Origin: Auanema rhodensis
Taxonomy: Eukaryota; Nematoda; Chromadorea; Rhabditida; Rhabditidae
Direction of reading: 5' to 3'
Length of the DNA: 64,000 nt
Assembly (NCBI GenBank): GCA_964057225.1
Contig: OZ059895.1
Location: 4,588,001 to 4,652,000 of the forward strand
Position numbers and translations under genes: made by a program. The notes under the pieces are model-generated. The model was not told where the DNA came from, searched no databases, and saw nothing but the letters and a program-made list of their open reading frames with translations. Position 1 is the first letter of the stretch; each line of letters begins with the position of its first letter. Shown here piece after piece: positions 33,730 through 49,165 of the stretch.

Positions 33730-36700
33730 CCGCATCGAATGCACTATACTTCATTGAGAAACGCTTAATACAAAAATTAGTTATGATCGTTTGAAAAATG
33801 ATGCATTAGTGTATGTTGAGTTTCCATGTACACTCAACATTGCTTCCAAAAACATTTTGACAAAAATTTTTTCGAAAAATTTCAAAATAATTTAGCAAAA
33901 AGTAGATGTTTTTAGATTCCTTTTTTCAAGGCAAAGACGATGGACAATGTTATTCAACGAAAAAATTAATTCTTCAGGGTGAAAATCGAGGATATAAGTG
34001 TGAACTTATATCAGTTGATATCTCGGTGCATTTTCAAGCTAGCGCAAATCTGATAACACAGATCGACGCAGCTTAAAAATCCGCATCGAATGCACTATAC
34101 TTCATTGAGAAACGCTTAATACAAAAATTAGTTATGATCGTTTGAAAAATGATGCATTAGTGTATGTTGAGTTTCCATGTACACTCAACATTGCTTCCAA
34201 AAACATTTTGACAACAATTTTTTCGAAAAATTTCAAAATAATTTAGCAAAAAGTAGATGTTTTTAGATTCCTTTTTTCAAGGCAAAGACGATGGACAATG
34301 TTATTAAACGAAAAAATTAATTCTTCAGTGTGAAAATCGAGGATATAAGTGTGAACTTATATCAGTTGATATCTCGGTGCATTTTCAAGCTAGCGCAAAT
34401 CTGATAACACAGATCGACGCAGCTTAAAAATCCGCATCGAATGCACTATACTTCATTGAGAAACGCTTAATACAAAAATTAGTTATGATCGTTTGAAAAA
34501 TGATGCATTAGTGTATGTTGAGTTTCCATGTACACTCAACATTGCTTCCAAAAACATTTTGACAAAAATTTTTTCGAAAAATTTCAAAATAATTTAGCAA
34601 AAAGTAGATGTTTTTAGATTCCTCTTTTCAAGGCAAAGACGATGGACAATGTTATTCAACGAAAAAATTAATTCTTCAGGGTGAAAATCGAGGATATAAG
34701 TGTGAACTTATATCAGTTGATATCTCGGTGCATTTTCAAGCTAGCGCAAATCTGATAACACAGATCGACGCAGCTTAAAAATCCGCATCGAATGCACTAT
34801 ACTTCATTGAGAAACGCTTAATACAAAAATTAGTTATGATCGTTTGAAAAATGATGCATTAGTGTATGTTGAGTTTCCATGTACACTCAACATTGCTTCC
34901 AAAAACATTTTGACAAAAATTTTTTCGAAAAATTTCAAAATAATATAGCAAAAAGTAGATGTTTTTAGATTCCTTTTTTCAAGGCAAAGACGATGGACAA
35001 TGTTATTCAACGAAAAAATTAATTCTTCAGGGTGAAAATCGAGGATATATGTGTGAACTTATATCAGTTGATATCTCGGTGCATTTTCAAGCTAGCGCAA
35101 ATCTGATAACACAGATCGACGCAGCTTAAAAATCCGCATCGAATGCACTATACTTCATTGAGAAACGCTTAATACAAAAATTAGTTATGATCGTTTGAAA
35201 AATGATGCATTAGTGTATGTTGAGTTTCCATGTACACTCAACATTGCTTCCAAAAACATTTTGACAACAATTTTTTCGAAAAATTTCAAAATAATTTAGC
35301 AAAAAGTAGATGTTTTTAGATTCCTTTTTTCAAGGCAAAGACGATGGACAATGTTATTAAACGAAAAAATTAATTCTTCAGTGTGAAAATCGAGGATATA
35401 AGTGTGAACTTATATCAGTTGATATCTCGGTGCATTTTCAAGCTAGCGCAAATCTGATAACACAGATCGACGCAGCTTAAAAATCCGCATCGAATGCACT
35501 ATACTTCATTGAGAAACGCTTAATACAAAAATTAGTTATGATCGTTTGAAAAATGATGCATTAGTGTATGTTGAGTTTCCATGTACACTCAACATTGCTT
35601 CCAAAAACATTTTGACAAAAATTTTTTCGAAAAATTTCAAAATAATTTAGCAAAAAGTAGATGTTTTTAGATTCCTTTTTTCAAGGCAAAGACGATGGAC
35701 AATGTTATTCAACGAAAAAGTTAATTCTTCAGGGTGAAAATCGAGGATATAAGTGTGAACTTATATCAGTTGATATCTCGGTGCATTTTCAAGCTAGCGC
35801 AAATCTGATAACACAGATCGACGCAGCTTAAAAATCCGCATCGAATGCACTATACTTCATTGAGAAACGCTTAATACAAAAATTAGTTATGATCGTTTGA
35901 AAAATGATGCATTAGTGTATGTTGAGTTTCCATGTACACTCAACATTGCTTCCAAAAACATTTTGACAAAAATTTTTTCGAAAAATTTCAAAATAATATA
36001 GCAAAAAGTAGATGTTTTTAGATTCCTTTTTTCAAGGCAAAGACGATGGACAATGTTATTCAACGAAAAAATTAATTCTTCAGGGTGAAAATCGAGGATA
36101 TAAGTGTGAACTTATATCAGTTGATATCTCGGTGCATTTTCAAGCTAGCGCAAATCTGATAACACAGATCGACGCAGCTTAAAAATCCGCATCGAATGCA
36201 CTATACTTCATTGAGAAACGCTTAATACAAAAATTAGTTATGATCGTTTGAAAAATGATGCATTAGTGTATGTTGAGTTTCCATGTACACTCAACATTGC
36301 TTCCAAAAACATTTTGACAAAAATTTTTTCGAAAAATTTCAAAATAATATAGCAAAAAGTAGATGTTTTTAGATTCCTTTTTTCAAGGCAAAGACGATGG
36401 ACAATGTTATTCAACGAAAAAATTAATTCTTCAGGGTGAAAATCGAGGATATAAGTGTGAACTTATATCAGTTGATATCTCGGTGCATTTTCAAGCTAGC
36501 GCAAATCTGATAACACAGATCGACGCAGCTTAAAAATCCGCATCGAATGCACTATACTTCATTGAGAAACGCTTAATACAAAAATTAGTTATGATCGTTT
36601 GAAAAATGATGCATTAGTGTATGTTGAGTTTCCATGTACACTCAACATTGCTTCCAAAAACATTTTGACAAAAATTTTTTCGAAAAATTTCAAAATAATT

Positions 36701-38292
36701 TAGCAAAAAGTAGATGTTTTTAGATTCCTTTTTTCAAGGCAAAGATGATGGACAATGTTATTCAACGAAAAAATTAATTCTTCAGGGTGAAAATCGAGGA
36801 TATAAGTGTGAACATATATCAGTTGATATCTCGGTGCATTTTCAAGCTAGCGCAAATCTGATAACACAGATCGACGCAGCTTAAAAATCCGCATCGAATG
36901 CACTATACTTCATTGAGAAACGCTTAATACAAAAATTAGTTATGATCGTTTGAAAAATGATGCATTAGTGTATGTTGAGTTTCCATGTACACTCAACATT
37001 GCTTCCAAAAACATTTTGACAAAAATTTTTTCGAAAAATTTCAAAATAATTTAGCAAAAAGTAGATGTTTTTAGATTCCTTTTTTCAAGGCAAAGACGAT
37101 GGACAATGTTATTCAACGAAAAAATTAATTCTTCAGGGTGAAAATCGAGGATATAAGTGTGAACTTATATCAGTTGATATCTCGGTGCATTTTCAAGCTA
37201 GCGCAAATCTGATAACACAGATCGACGCAGCTTAAAAATCCGCATCGAATGCACTATACTTCATTGAGAAACGCTTAATACAAAAATTAGTTATGATCGT
37301 TTGAAAAATGATGCATTAGTGTATGTTGAGTTTCCATGTACACTCAACATTGCTTCCAAAAACATTTTGACAAAAATTTTTTCGAAAAATTTCAAAATAA
37401 TATAGCAAAAAGTAGATGTTTTTAGATTCCTTTTTTCAAGGCAAAGACGATGGACAATGTTATTCAACGAAAAAATTAATTCTTCAGGGTGAAAATCGAG
37501 GATATAAGTGTGAACTTATATCATTTGATATCTCGGTGCATTTTCAAGCTAGCGCAAATCTGATAACACAGATCGACGCAGCTTAAAAATCCGCATCGAA
37601 TGCACTATACTTCATTGAGAAACGCTTAATACAAAAATTAGTTATGATCGTTTGAAAAATGATGCATTAGTGTATGTTGAGTTTCCATGTACACTCAACA
37701 TTGCTTCCAAAAACATTTTGACAAAAATTTTTTCGAAAAATTTCAAAATAATATAGCAAAAAGTAGATGTTTTTAGATTCCTTTTTTCAAGGCAAAGACG
37801 ATGGACAATGTTATTCAACGAAAAAATTAATTCTTCAGGGTGAAAATCGAGGATATAAGTGTGAACTTATATCAGTTGATATCTCGGTGCATTTTCAAGC
37901 TAGCGCAAATCTGATAACACAGATCGACGCAGCTTAAAAATCCGCATCGAATGCACTATACTTCATTGAGAAACGCTTAATACAAAAATTAGTTATGATC
38001 GTTTGAAAAATGATGCATTAGTGTATGTTGAGTTTCCATGTACACTCAACATTGCTTCCAAAAACATTTTGACAAAAATTTTTTCGAAAAATTTCAAAAT
38101 AATTTAGCAAAGAGTAGATGTTTTTAGATTCCTTTTTTCAAGGCAAAGATGATGGACAATGTTATTCAACGAAAAAATTAATTCTTCAGGGTGAAAATCG
38201 AGGATATAAGTGTGAACTTATATCAGTTGATATCTCGGTGCATTTTCAAGCTAGCGCAAATCTGATAACACAGATCGACGCAGCTTAAAAAT

Positions 38293-41200
38293 CCGCATCG
38301 AATGCACTATACTTCATTGAGAAACGCTTAATACAAAAATTAGTTATGATCGTTTGAAAAATGATGCATTAGTGTATGTTGAGTTTCCATGTACACTCAA
38401 CATTGCTTCCAAAAACATTTTGACAAAAATTTTTTCGAAAAATTTCAAAATAATTTAGCAAAGAGTAGATGTTTTTAGATTCCTTTTTTCAAGGCAAAGA
38501 TGATGGACAATGTTATTCAACGAAAAAATTAATTCTTCAGGGTGAAAATCGAGGATATAAGTGTGAACATATATCAGTTGATATCTCGGTGCATTTTCAA
38601 GCTAGCGAAATCTGATAACACAGATCGACGCAGCTTAAAAATCCGCATCGAATGCACTATACTTCATTGAGAAACGCTTAATACAAAAATTAGTTATGAT
38701 CGTTTGAAAAATGATGCATTAGTGTATGTTGAGTTTCCATGTACACTCAACATTGCTTCCAAAAACATTTTGACAAAAATTTTTTCGAAAAATTTCAAAA
38801 TAATTTAGCAAAAAGTAGATGTTTTTAGATTCCTTTTTTCAAGGCAAAGATGATGGACAATGTTATTCAACGAAAAAATTAATTCTTCAGGGTGAAAATC
38901 GAGGATATAAGTGTGAACATATATCAGTTGATATCTCGGTGCATTTTCAAGCTAGCGAAATCTGATAACACAGATCGACGCAGCTTAAAAATCCGCATCC
39001 AATGCACTATACTTCATTGAGAAACGCTTAATACAAAAATTAGTTATGATCGTTTGAAAAATGATGCATTAGTGTATGTTGAGTTTCCATGTACACTCAA
39101 CATTGCTTCCAAAAACATTTTGACAAAAATTTTTTCGAAAAATTTCAAAATAATTTAGCAAAAAGTAGATGTTTTTAGATTCCTTTTTTCAAGGCAAAGA
39201 CGATGGACAATGTTATTCAACGAAAAAATTAATTCTTCAGGGTGAAAATCGAGGATATAAGTGTGAACTTATATCAGTTGATATCTCGGTGCATTTTCAA
39301 GCTAGCGCAAATCTGATAACACAGATCGACGCAGCTTAAAAATCCGCATCGAATGCACTATACTTCATTGAGAAACGCTTAATACAAAAATTAGTTATGA
39401 TCGTTTGAAAAATGATGCATTAGTGTATGTTGAGTTTCCATGTACACTCAACATTGCTTCCAAAAACATTTTGACAAAAATTTTTTCGAAAAATTTCAAA
39501 ATAATATAGCAAAAAGTAGATGTTTTTAGATTCCTTTTTTCAAGGCAAAGACGATGGACAATGTTATTCAACGAAAAAATTAATTCTTCAGGGTGAAAAT
39601 CGAGGATATAAGTGTGAACTTATATCAGTTGATATCTCGGTGCATTTTCAAGCTAGCGCAAATCTGATAACACAGATCGACGCAGCTTAAAAATCCGCAT
39701 CGAATGCACTATACTTCATTGAGAAACGCTTAATACAAAAATTAGTTATGATCGTTTGAAAAATGATGCATTAGTGTATGTTGAGTTTCCATGTACACTC
39801 AACATTGCTTCCAAAAACATTTTGACAAAAATTTTTTCGAAAAATTTCAAAATAATTTAGCAAAAAGTAGATGTTTTTAGATTCCTTTTTTCAAGGCAAA
39901 GACGATGGACAATGTTATTCAACGAAAAAATTAATTCTTCAGGGTGAAAATCGAGGATATAAGTGTGAACTTATATCAGTTGATATCTCGGTGCATTTTC
40001 AAGCTAGCGCAAATCTGATAACACAGATCGACGCAGCTTAAAAATCCGCATCGAATGCACTATACTTCATTGAGAAACGCTTAATACAAAAATTAGTTAT
40101 GATCGTTTGAAAAATGATGCATTAGTGTATGTTGAGTTTCCATGTACACTCAACATTGCTTCCAAAAACATTTTGACAAAAATTTTTTCGAAAAATTTCA
40201 AAATAATTTAGCAAAAAGTACATGTTTTTAGATTCCTTTTTTCAAGGCAAAGATGATGGACAATGTTATTCAACGAAAAAATTAATTCTTCAGGGTGAAA
40301 ATCGAGGATATAAGTGTGAACATATATCAGTTGATATCTCGGTGCATTTTCAAGCTAGCGAAATCTGATAACACAGATCGACGCAGCTTAAAAATCCGCA
40401 TCGAATGCACTATACTTCATTGAGAAACGCTTAATACAAAAATTAGTTATGATCGTTTGAAAAATGATGCATTAGTGTATGTTGAGTTTCCATGTACACT
40501 CAACATTGCTTCCAAAAACATTTTGACAAAAATTTTTTCGAAAAATTTCAAAATAATTTAGCAAAAAGTACATGTTTTTAGATTCCTTTTTTCAAGGCAA
40601 AGATGATGGACAATGTTATTCAACGAAAAAATTAATTCTTCAGGGTGAAAATCGAGGATATAAGTGTGAACATATATCAGTTGATATCTCGGTGCATTTT
40701 CAAGCTAGCGCAAATCTGATAACACAGATCGACGCAGCTTAAAAATCCGCATCGAATGCACTATACTTCATTGAGAAACGCTTAATACAAAAATTAGTTA
40801 TGATCGTTTGAAAAATGATGCATTAGTGTATGTTGAGTTTCCATGTACACTCAACATTGCTTCCAAAAACATTTTGACAAAAATTTTTTCGAAAAATTTC
40901 AAAATAATATAGCAAAAAGTAGATGTTTTTAGATTCCTTTTTTCAAGGCAAAGACGATGGACAATGTTATTCAACGAAAAAATTAATTCTTCAGGGTGAA
41001 AATCGAGGATATAAGTGTGAACTTATATCAGTTGATATCTCGGTGCATTTTCAAGCTAGCGCAAATCTGATAACACAGATCGACGCAGCTTAAAAATCCG
41101 CATCGAATGCACTATACTTCATTGAGAAACGCTTAATACAAAAATTAGTTATGATCGTTTGAAAAATGATGCATTAGTGTATGTTGAGTTTCCATGTACA

Positions 41201-44200
41201 CTCAACATTGCTTCCAAAAACATTTTGACAAAAATTTTTTCGAAAAATTTCAAAATAATATAGCAAAAAGTAGATGTTTTTAGATTCCTTTTTTCAAGGC
41301 AAAGACGATGGACAATGTTATTCAACGAAAAAATTAATTCTTCAGGGTGAAAATCGAGGATATAAGTGTGAACATATATCAGTTGATATCTCGGTGCATT
41401 TTCAAGCTAGCGAAATCTGATAACACAGATCGACGCAGCTTAAAAATCCGCATCGAATGCACTATACTTCATTGAGAAACGCTTAATACAAAAATTAGTT
41501 ATGATCGTTTGAAAAATGATGCATTAGTGTATGTTGAGTTTCCATGTACACTCAACATTGCTTCCAAAAACATTTTGACAAAAATTTTTTCGAAAAATTT
41601 CAAAATAATTTAGCAAAAAGTAGATGTTTTTAGATTCCTTTTTTCAAGGCAAAGATGATGGACAATGTTATTCAACGAAAAAATTAATTCTTCAGGGTGA
41701 AAATCGAGGATATAAGTGTGAACATATATCAGTTGATATCTCGGTGCATTTTCAAGCTAGCGCAAATCTGATAACACAGATCGACGCAGCTTAAAAATCC
41801 GCATCGAATGCACTATACTTCATTGAGAAACGCTTAATACAAAAATTAGTTATGATCGTTTGAAAAATGATGCATTAGTGTATGTTGAGTTTCCATGTAC
41901 ACTCAACATTGCTTCCAAAAACATTTTGACAAAAATTTTTTCGAAAAATTTCAAAATAATATAGCAAAAAGTAGATGTTTTTAGATTCCTTTTTTCAAGG
42001 CAAAGACGATGGACAATGTTATTCAACGAAAAAATTAATTCTTCAGGGTGAAAATCGAGGATATAAGTGTGAACTTATATCAGTTGATATCTCGGTGCAT
42101 TTTCAAGCTAGCGCAAATCTGATAACACAGATCGACGCAGCTTAAAAATCCGCATCGAATGCACTATACTTCATTGAGAAACGCTTAATACAAAAATTAG
42201 TTATGATCGTTTGAAAAATGATGCATTAGTGTATGTTGAGTTTCCATGTACACTCAACATTGCTTCCAAAAACATTTTGACAAAAATTTTTTCGAAAAAT
42301 TTCAAAATAATTTAGCAAAGAGTAGATGTTTTTAGATTCCTTTTTTCAAGGCAAAGATGATGGACAATGTTATTCAACGAAAAAATTAATTCTTCAGGGT
42401 GAAAATCGAGGATATAAGTGTGAACATATATCAGTTGATATCTCGGTGCATTTTCAAGCTAGCGAAATCTGATAACACAGATCGACGCAGCTTAAAAATC
42501 CGCATCGAATGCACTATACTTCATTGAGAAACGCTTAATACAAAAATTAGTTATGATCGTTTGAAAAATGATGCATTAGTGTATGTTGAGTTTCCATGTA
42601 CACTCAACATTGCTTCCAAAAACATTTTGACAAAAATTTTTTCGAAAAATTTCAAAATAATTTAGCAAAAAGTAGATGTTTTTAGATTCCTTTTTTCAAG
42701 GCAAAGACGATGGACAATGTTATTCAACGAAAAAATTAATTCTTCAGGGTGAAAATCGAGGATATAAGTGTGAACTTATATCAGTTGATATCTCGGTGCA
42801 TTTTCAAGCTAGCGCAAATCTGATAACACAGATCGACGCAGCTTAAAAATCCGCATCGAATGCACTATACTTCATTGAGAAACGCTTAATACAAAAATTA
42901 GTTATGATCGTTTGAAAAATGATGCATTAGTGTATGTTGAGTTTCCATGTACACTCAACATTGCTTCCAAAAACATTTTGACAAAAATTTTTTCGAAAAA
43001 TTTCAAAATAATTTAGCAAAGAGTAGATGTTTTTAGATTCCTTTTTTCAAGGCAAAGATGATGGACAATGTTATTCAACGAAAAAATTAATTCTTCAGGG
43101 TGAAAATCGAGGATATAAGTGTGAACATATATCAGTTGATATCTCGGTGCATTTTCAAGCTAGCGAAATCTGATAACACAGATCGACGCAGCTTAAAAAT
43201 CCGCATCGAATGCACTATACTTCATTGAGAAACGCTTAATACAAAAATTAGTTATGATCGTTTGAAAAATGATGCATTAGTGTATGTTGAGTTTCCATGT
43301 ACACTCAACATTGCTTCCAAAAACATTTTGACAAAAATTTTTTCGAAAAATTTCAAAATAATTTAGCAAAAAGTAGATGTTTTTAGATTCCTTTTTTCAA
43401 GGCAAAGATGATGGACAATGTTATTCAACGAAAAAATTAATTCTTCAGGGTGAAAATCGAGGATATAAGTGTGAACATATATCAGTTGATATCTCGGTGC
43501 ATTTTCAAGCTAGCGCAAATCTGATAACACAGATCGACGCAGCTTAAAAATTCGCATTGAATGCACTATACTTCATTGAGAAACGCTTAATACAAAAATT
43601 AGTTATGATCGTTTGAAAAATGATGCATTAGTGTATGTTGAGTTTCCATGTACACTCAACATTGCTTCCAAAAACATTTTGACAAAAATTTTTTCGAAAA
43701 ATTTCAAAATAATTTAGCAAAAAGTAGATGTTTTTAGATTCCTTTTTTCAAGGCAAAGACGATGGACAATGTTATTCAACGAAAAAATTAATTCTTCGGG
43801 GTGAAAATCGAGGATATAAGTGTGAACTTATATCAGTTGATATCTCGGTGCATTTTTAAGCTAGCGCAAATCTGATAACACAGATCGACGCAGCTTAAAA
43901 ATCCGCATCGAATGCACTATACTTCATTGAGAAACGCTTAATACAAAAATTAGTTATGATCGTTTGAAAAATGATGCATTAGTTTATGTTGAGTTTCCAT
44001 GTACACTCAACATTGCTTCCAAAAACATTTTGACAAAAATTTTTTCAAAAAATTTCAAAATAATTTAGCGAAAAGTAGATGTTTTTAGATTCCTTTTTTC
44101 AAGGCAAAGATGATGGACAATGTTATTCAACGAAAAAATTAATTCTTCAGGGTGAAAATCGAGGATATAAGTGTGAACATATATCAGTTGATATCTCGGT

Positions 44201-46006
44201 GCATTTTCAAGCTAGCGCAAATCTGATAACACAGATCGGCGCAGCTTAAAAATCCGCATCGAATGCACTATACTTCATTGAGAAACGCTTAATACAAAAA
44301 TTAGTTATGATCGTTTGAAAAATGATGCATTAGTGTATGTTGAGTTTCCATGTACACTCAACATTGCTTCCAAAAACATTTTGACAAAAATTTTTTCGAA
44401 AAATTTCAAAATAATTTAGCAAAAAGTAGATGTTTTTAGATTCCTTTTTTCAAGGCAAAGACGATGGACAATGTTATTCAACGAAAAAATTAATTCTTCA
44501 GGGTGAAAATCGAGGATATAAGTGTGAACTTATATCAGTTGATATCTCGGTGCATTTTCAAGCTAGCGCAAATCTGATAACACAGATCGACGCGGCTTAA
44601 AAATCCGCATCGAATGCACTATACTTCATTGAGAAACGCTTAATACAAAAATTAGTTATGATCGTTTGAAAAATGATGCATTAGTGTATGTTGAGTTTCC
44701 ATGTACACTCAACATTGCTTCCAAAAACATTTTGACAAAAATTTTTTCGAAAAATTTCAAAATAATTTAGCAAAGAGTAGATGTTTTTAGATTCCTTTTT
44801 TCAAGGCAAAGATGATGGACAATGTTATTCAACGAAAAAATTAATTCTTCAGGGTGAAAATCGAGGATATAAGTGTGAACATATATCAGTTGATATCTCG
44901 GTGCATTTTCAAGCTAGCGAAATCTGATAACACAGATCGACGCAGCTTAAAAATCCGCATCGAATGCACTATACTTCATTGAGAAACGCTTAATACAAAA
45001 ATTAGTTATGATCGTTTGAAAAATGATGCATTAGTTTATGTTGAGTTTCCATGTACACTCAACATTGCTTCCAAAAACATTTTGACAAAAATTTTTTCGA
45101 AAAATTTCAAAATAATTTAGCGAAAAGTAGATGTTTTTAGATTCCTTTTTTCAAGGCAAAGATGATGGACAATGTTATTCAACGAAAAAATTAATTCTTC
45201 AGGGTGAAAATCGAGGATATAAGTGTGAACATATATCAGTTGATATCTCGGTGCATTTTCAAGCTAGCGCAAATCTGATAACACAGATCGGCGCAGCTTA
45301 AAAATCCGCATCGAATGCACTATACTTCATTGAGAAACGCTTAATACAAAAATTAGTTATGATCGTTTGAAAAATAATGCATTAGTGTATGTTGAGTTTC
45401 CATGTACACTCAACATTGCTTCCAAAAACATTTTGACAAAAATTTTTTCGAAAAATTTCAAAATAATATAGCAAAAAGTAGATGTTTTTAGATTCCTTTT
45501 TTCAAGGCAAAGACGATGGACAATGTTATTCAACGAAAAAATTAATTTTTCAGGGTGAAAATCGAGGATATAAGTGTGAACTTATATCAGTTGATATCTC
45601 GGTGCATTTTCAAGCTAGCGCAAATCTGATAACACAGATCGACGCAGCTTAAAAATCCGCATCGAATGCACTATACTTCATTGAGAAACGCTTAATACAA
45701 AAATTAGTTATGATCGTTTGAAAAATGATGCATTAGTGTATGTTGAGTTTCCATGTACACTCAACATTGCTTCCAAAAACATTTTGACAAAAATTTTTTC
45801 GAAAAATTTCAAAATAATTTAGCAAAGAGTAGATGTTTTTAGATTCCTTTTTTCAAGGCAAAGATGATGGACAATGTTATTCAACGAAAAAATTAATTCT
45901 TCAGGGTGAAAATCGAGGATATAAGTGTGAACATATATCAGTTGATATCTCGGTGCATTTTCAAGCTAGCGAAATCTGATAACACAGATCGACGCAGCTT
46001 AAAAAT
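38293..46006 (+). repeat. Zone rich in 350-bp variant monomers
   Basis: Eight of the nine monomers with GCTAGCGAAATCTG in place of GCTAGCGCAAATCTG (one base lost) lie here, in units starting at 38293, 38643, 40046, 41098, 42150, 42851, 44605 and 45657. The ninth starts at 61802. All nine also have the CATATATC form of the hairpin. Confidence 0.85.
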
Positions 46007-46357
46007 CCGCATCGAATGCACTATACTTCATTGAGAAACGCTTAATACAAAAATTAGTTATGATCGTTTGAAAAATGATGCATTAGTGTATGTTGAGTTT
46101 CCATGTACACTCAACATTGCTTCCAAAAACATTTTGACAAAAATTTTTTCGAAAAATTTCAAAATAATTTAGCAAAAAGTAGATGTTTTTAGATTCCTTT
46201 TTTCAAGGCAAAGACGATGGACAATGTTATTCAACGAAAAAATTAATTCTTCAGGGTGAAAATCGAGGATATAAGTGTGAACTTATATCAGTTGATATCT
46301 TGGTGCATTTTCAAGCTAGCGCAAATCTGATAACACAGATCGACGCAGCTTAAAAAT

Positions 46358-48814
46358 CCGCATCGAATGCACTATACTTCATTGAGAAACGCTTAATACA
46401 AAAATTAGTTATGATCGTTTGAAAAATGATGCATTAGTGTATGTTGAGTTTCCATGTACACTCAACATTGCTTCCAAAAACATTTTGACAAAAATTTTTT
46501 CGAAAAATTTCAAAATAATTTAGCGAAAAGTAGATGTTTTCAGATTCCTTTTTTCAAGGCAAAGATGATGGACAATGTTATTCAACGAAAAAATTAATTC
46601 TTCAGGGTGAAAATCGAGGATATAAGTGTGAACTTATATCAGTTGATATCTCGGTGCATTTTCAAGCTAGCGCAAATCTGATAACACAGATCGACGCAGC
46701 TTAAAAATCCGCATCGAATGCACTATACTTCATTGAGAAACGCTTAATACAAAAATTAGTTATGATCGTTTGAAAAATGATGCATTAGTGTATGTTGAGT
46801 TTCCATGTACACTCAACATTGCTTCCAAAAACATTTTGACAAAAATTTTTTCGAAAAATTTCAAAATAATTTAGCAAAGAGTAGATGTTTTTAGATTCCT
46901 TTTTTCAAGGCAAAGATGATGGACAAAGTTATTCAACGAAAAAATTAATTCTTCAGGGTGAAAATCGAGGATATAAGTGTGAACATATATCAGTTGATAT
47001 CTCGGTGCATTTTCAAGCTAGCGCAAATCTGATAACACAGATCGACGCAGCTTAAAAATCCGCATCGAATGCACTATACTTCATTGAGAAACGCTTAATA
47101 CAAAAATTAGTTATGATTGTTTGAAAAATGATGCATTAGTGTATGTTGAGTTTCCATGTACACTCAACATTGCTTCCAAAAACATTTTGACAAAAATTTT
47201 TTCGAAAAATTTCAAAATAATTTAGCAAAAAGTAGATGTTTTTAGATTCCTTTTTTCAAGGCAAAGACGATGGACAATGTTATTCAACGAAAAAATTAAT
47301 TCTTCAGGGTGAAAATCGAGGATATAAGTGTGAACATATATCAGTTGATATCTCGGTGCATTTTCAAGCTAGCGCAAATCTGATAACACAGATCGACGCA
47401 GCTTAAAAATCCGCATCGAATGCACTATACTTCATTGAGAAACGCTTAATACAAAAATTAGTTATGATCGTTTGAAAAATGATGCATTAGTTTATGTTGA
47501 GTTTCCATGTACACTCAACATTGCTTCCAAAAACATTTTGACAAAAATTTTTTCGAAAAATTTCAAAATAATTTAGCGAAAAGTAGATGTTTTTAGATTC
47601 CTTTTTTCAAGGCAAAGATGATGGACAATGTTATTCAACGAAAAAATTAATTCTTCAGGGTGAAAATCGAGGATATAAGTGTGAACATATATCAGTTGAT
47701 ATCTCGGTGCATTTTCAAGCTAGCGCAAATCTGATAACACAGATCGACGCAGCTTAAAAATCCGCATCGAATGCACTATACTTCATTGAGAAACGCTTAA
47801 TACAAAAATTAGTTATGATTGTTTGAAAAATGATGCATTAGTGTATGTTGAGTTTCCATGTACACTCAACATTGCTTCCAAAAACATTTTGACAAAAATT
47901 TTTTCGAAAAATTTCAAAATAATTTAGCAAAAAGTAGATGTTTTTAGATTCCTTTTTTCAAGGCAAAGACGATGGACAATGTTATTCAACGAAAAAATTA
48001 ATTCTTCAGGGTGAAAATCGAGGATATAAGTGTGAACTTATATCAGTTGATATCTCGGTGCATTTTCAAGCTAGCGCAAATCTGATAACACAGATCGACG
48101 CAGCTTAAAAATCCGCATCGAATGCACTATACTTCATTGAGAAACGCTTAATACAAAAATTAGTTATGATCGTTTGAAAAATGATGCATTAGTGTATGTT
48201 GAGTTTCCATGTACACTCAACATTGCTTCCAAAAACATTTTGACAAAAATTTTTTCGAAAAATTTCAAAATAATTTAGCAAAAAGTAGATGTTTTTAGAT
48301 TCCTTTTTTCAAGGCAAAGACGATGGACAATGTTATTCAACGAAAAAATTAATTCTTCAGGGTGAAAATCGAGGATATAAGTGTGAACTTATATCAGTTG
48401 ATATCTCGGTGCATTTTCAAGCTAGCGCAAATCTGATAACACAGATCGACGCAGCTTAAAAATCCGCATCGAATGCACTATACTTCATTGAGAAACGCTT
48501 AATACAAAAATTAGTTATGATCGTTTGAAAAATGATGCATTAGTGTATGTTGAGTTTCCATGTACACTCAACATTGCTTCCAAAAACATTTTGACAAAAA
48601 TTTTTTCGAAAAATTTCAAAATAATTTAGCAAAGAGTAGATGTTTTTAGATTCCTTTTTTCAAGGCAAAGATGATGGACAATGTTATTCAACGAAAAAAT
48701 TAATTCTTCAGGGTGAAAATCGAGGATATAAGTGTGAACATATATCAGTTGATATCTCGGTGCATTTTCAAGCTAGCGCAAATCTGATAACACAGATCGA
48801 CGCAGCTTAAAAAT
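46358..48814 (+). repeat. Seven-monomer block, copied 20 monomers downstream
   Basis: Rare markers TGTTTTCAGATTCC (C at 46541) and GGACAAAGTT (near 46921) recur at 53561 and 53941, exactly 7020 bases (20 monomers) later. The order of unit types stays the same through 48814 and 55834, then differs. Confidence 0.8.
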
Positions 48815-49165
48815 CCGCATCGAATGCACTATACTTCATTGAGAAACGCTTAATACAAAAATTAGTTATGATTGTTTGAAAAATGATGCATTAGTGTATG
48901 TTGAGTTTCCATGTACACTCAACATTGCTTCCAAAAACATTTTGACAAAAATTTTTTCGAAAAATTTCAAAATAATTTAGCAAAAAGTAGATGTTTTTAG
49001 ATTCCTTTTTTCAAGGCAAAGACGATGGACAATGTTATTCAACGAAAAAATTAATTCTTCAGGGTGAAAATCGAGGATATAAGTGTGAACTTATATCAGT
49101 TGATATCTCGGTGCATTTTCAAGCTAGCGCAAATCTGATAACACAGATCGACGCAGCTTAAAAAT

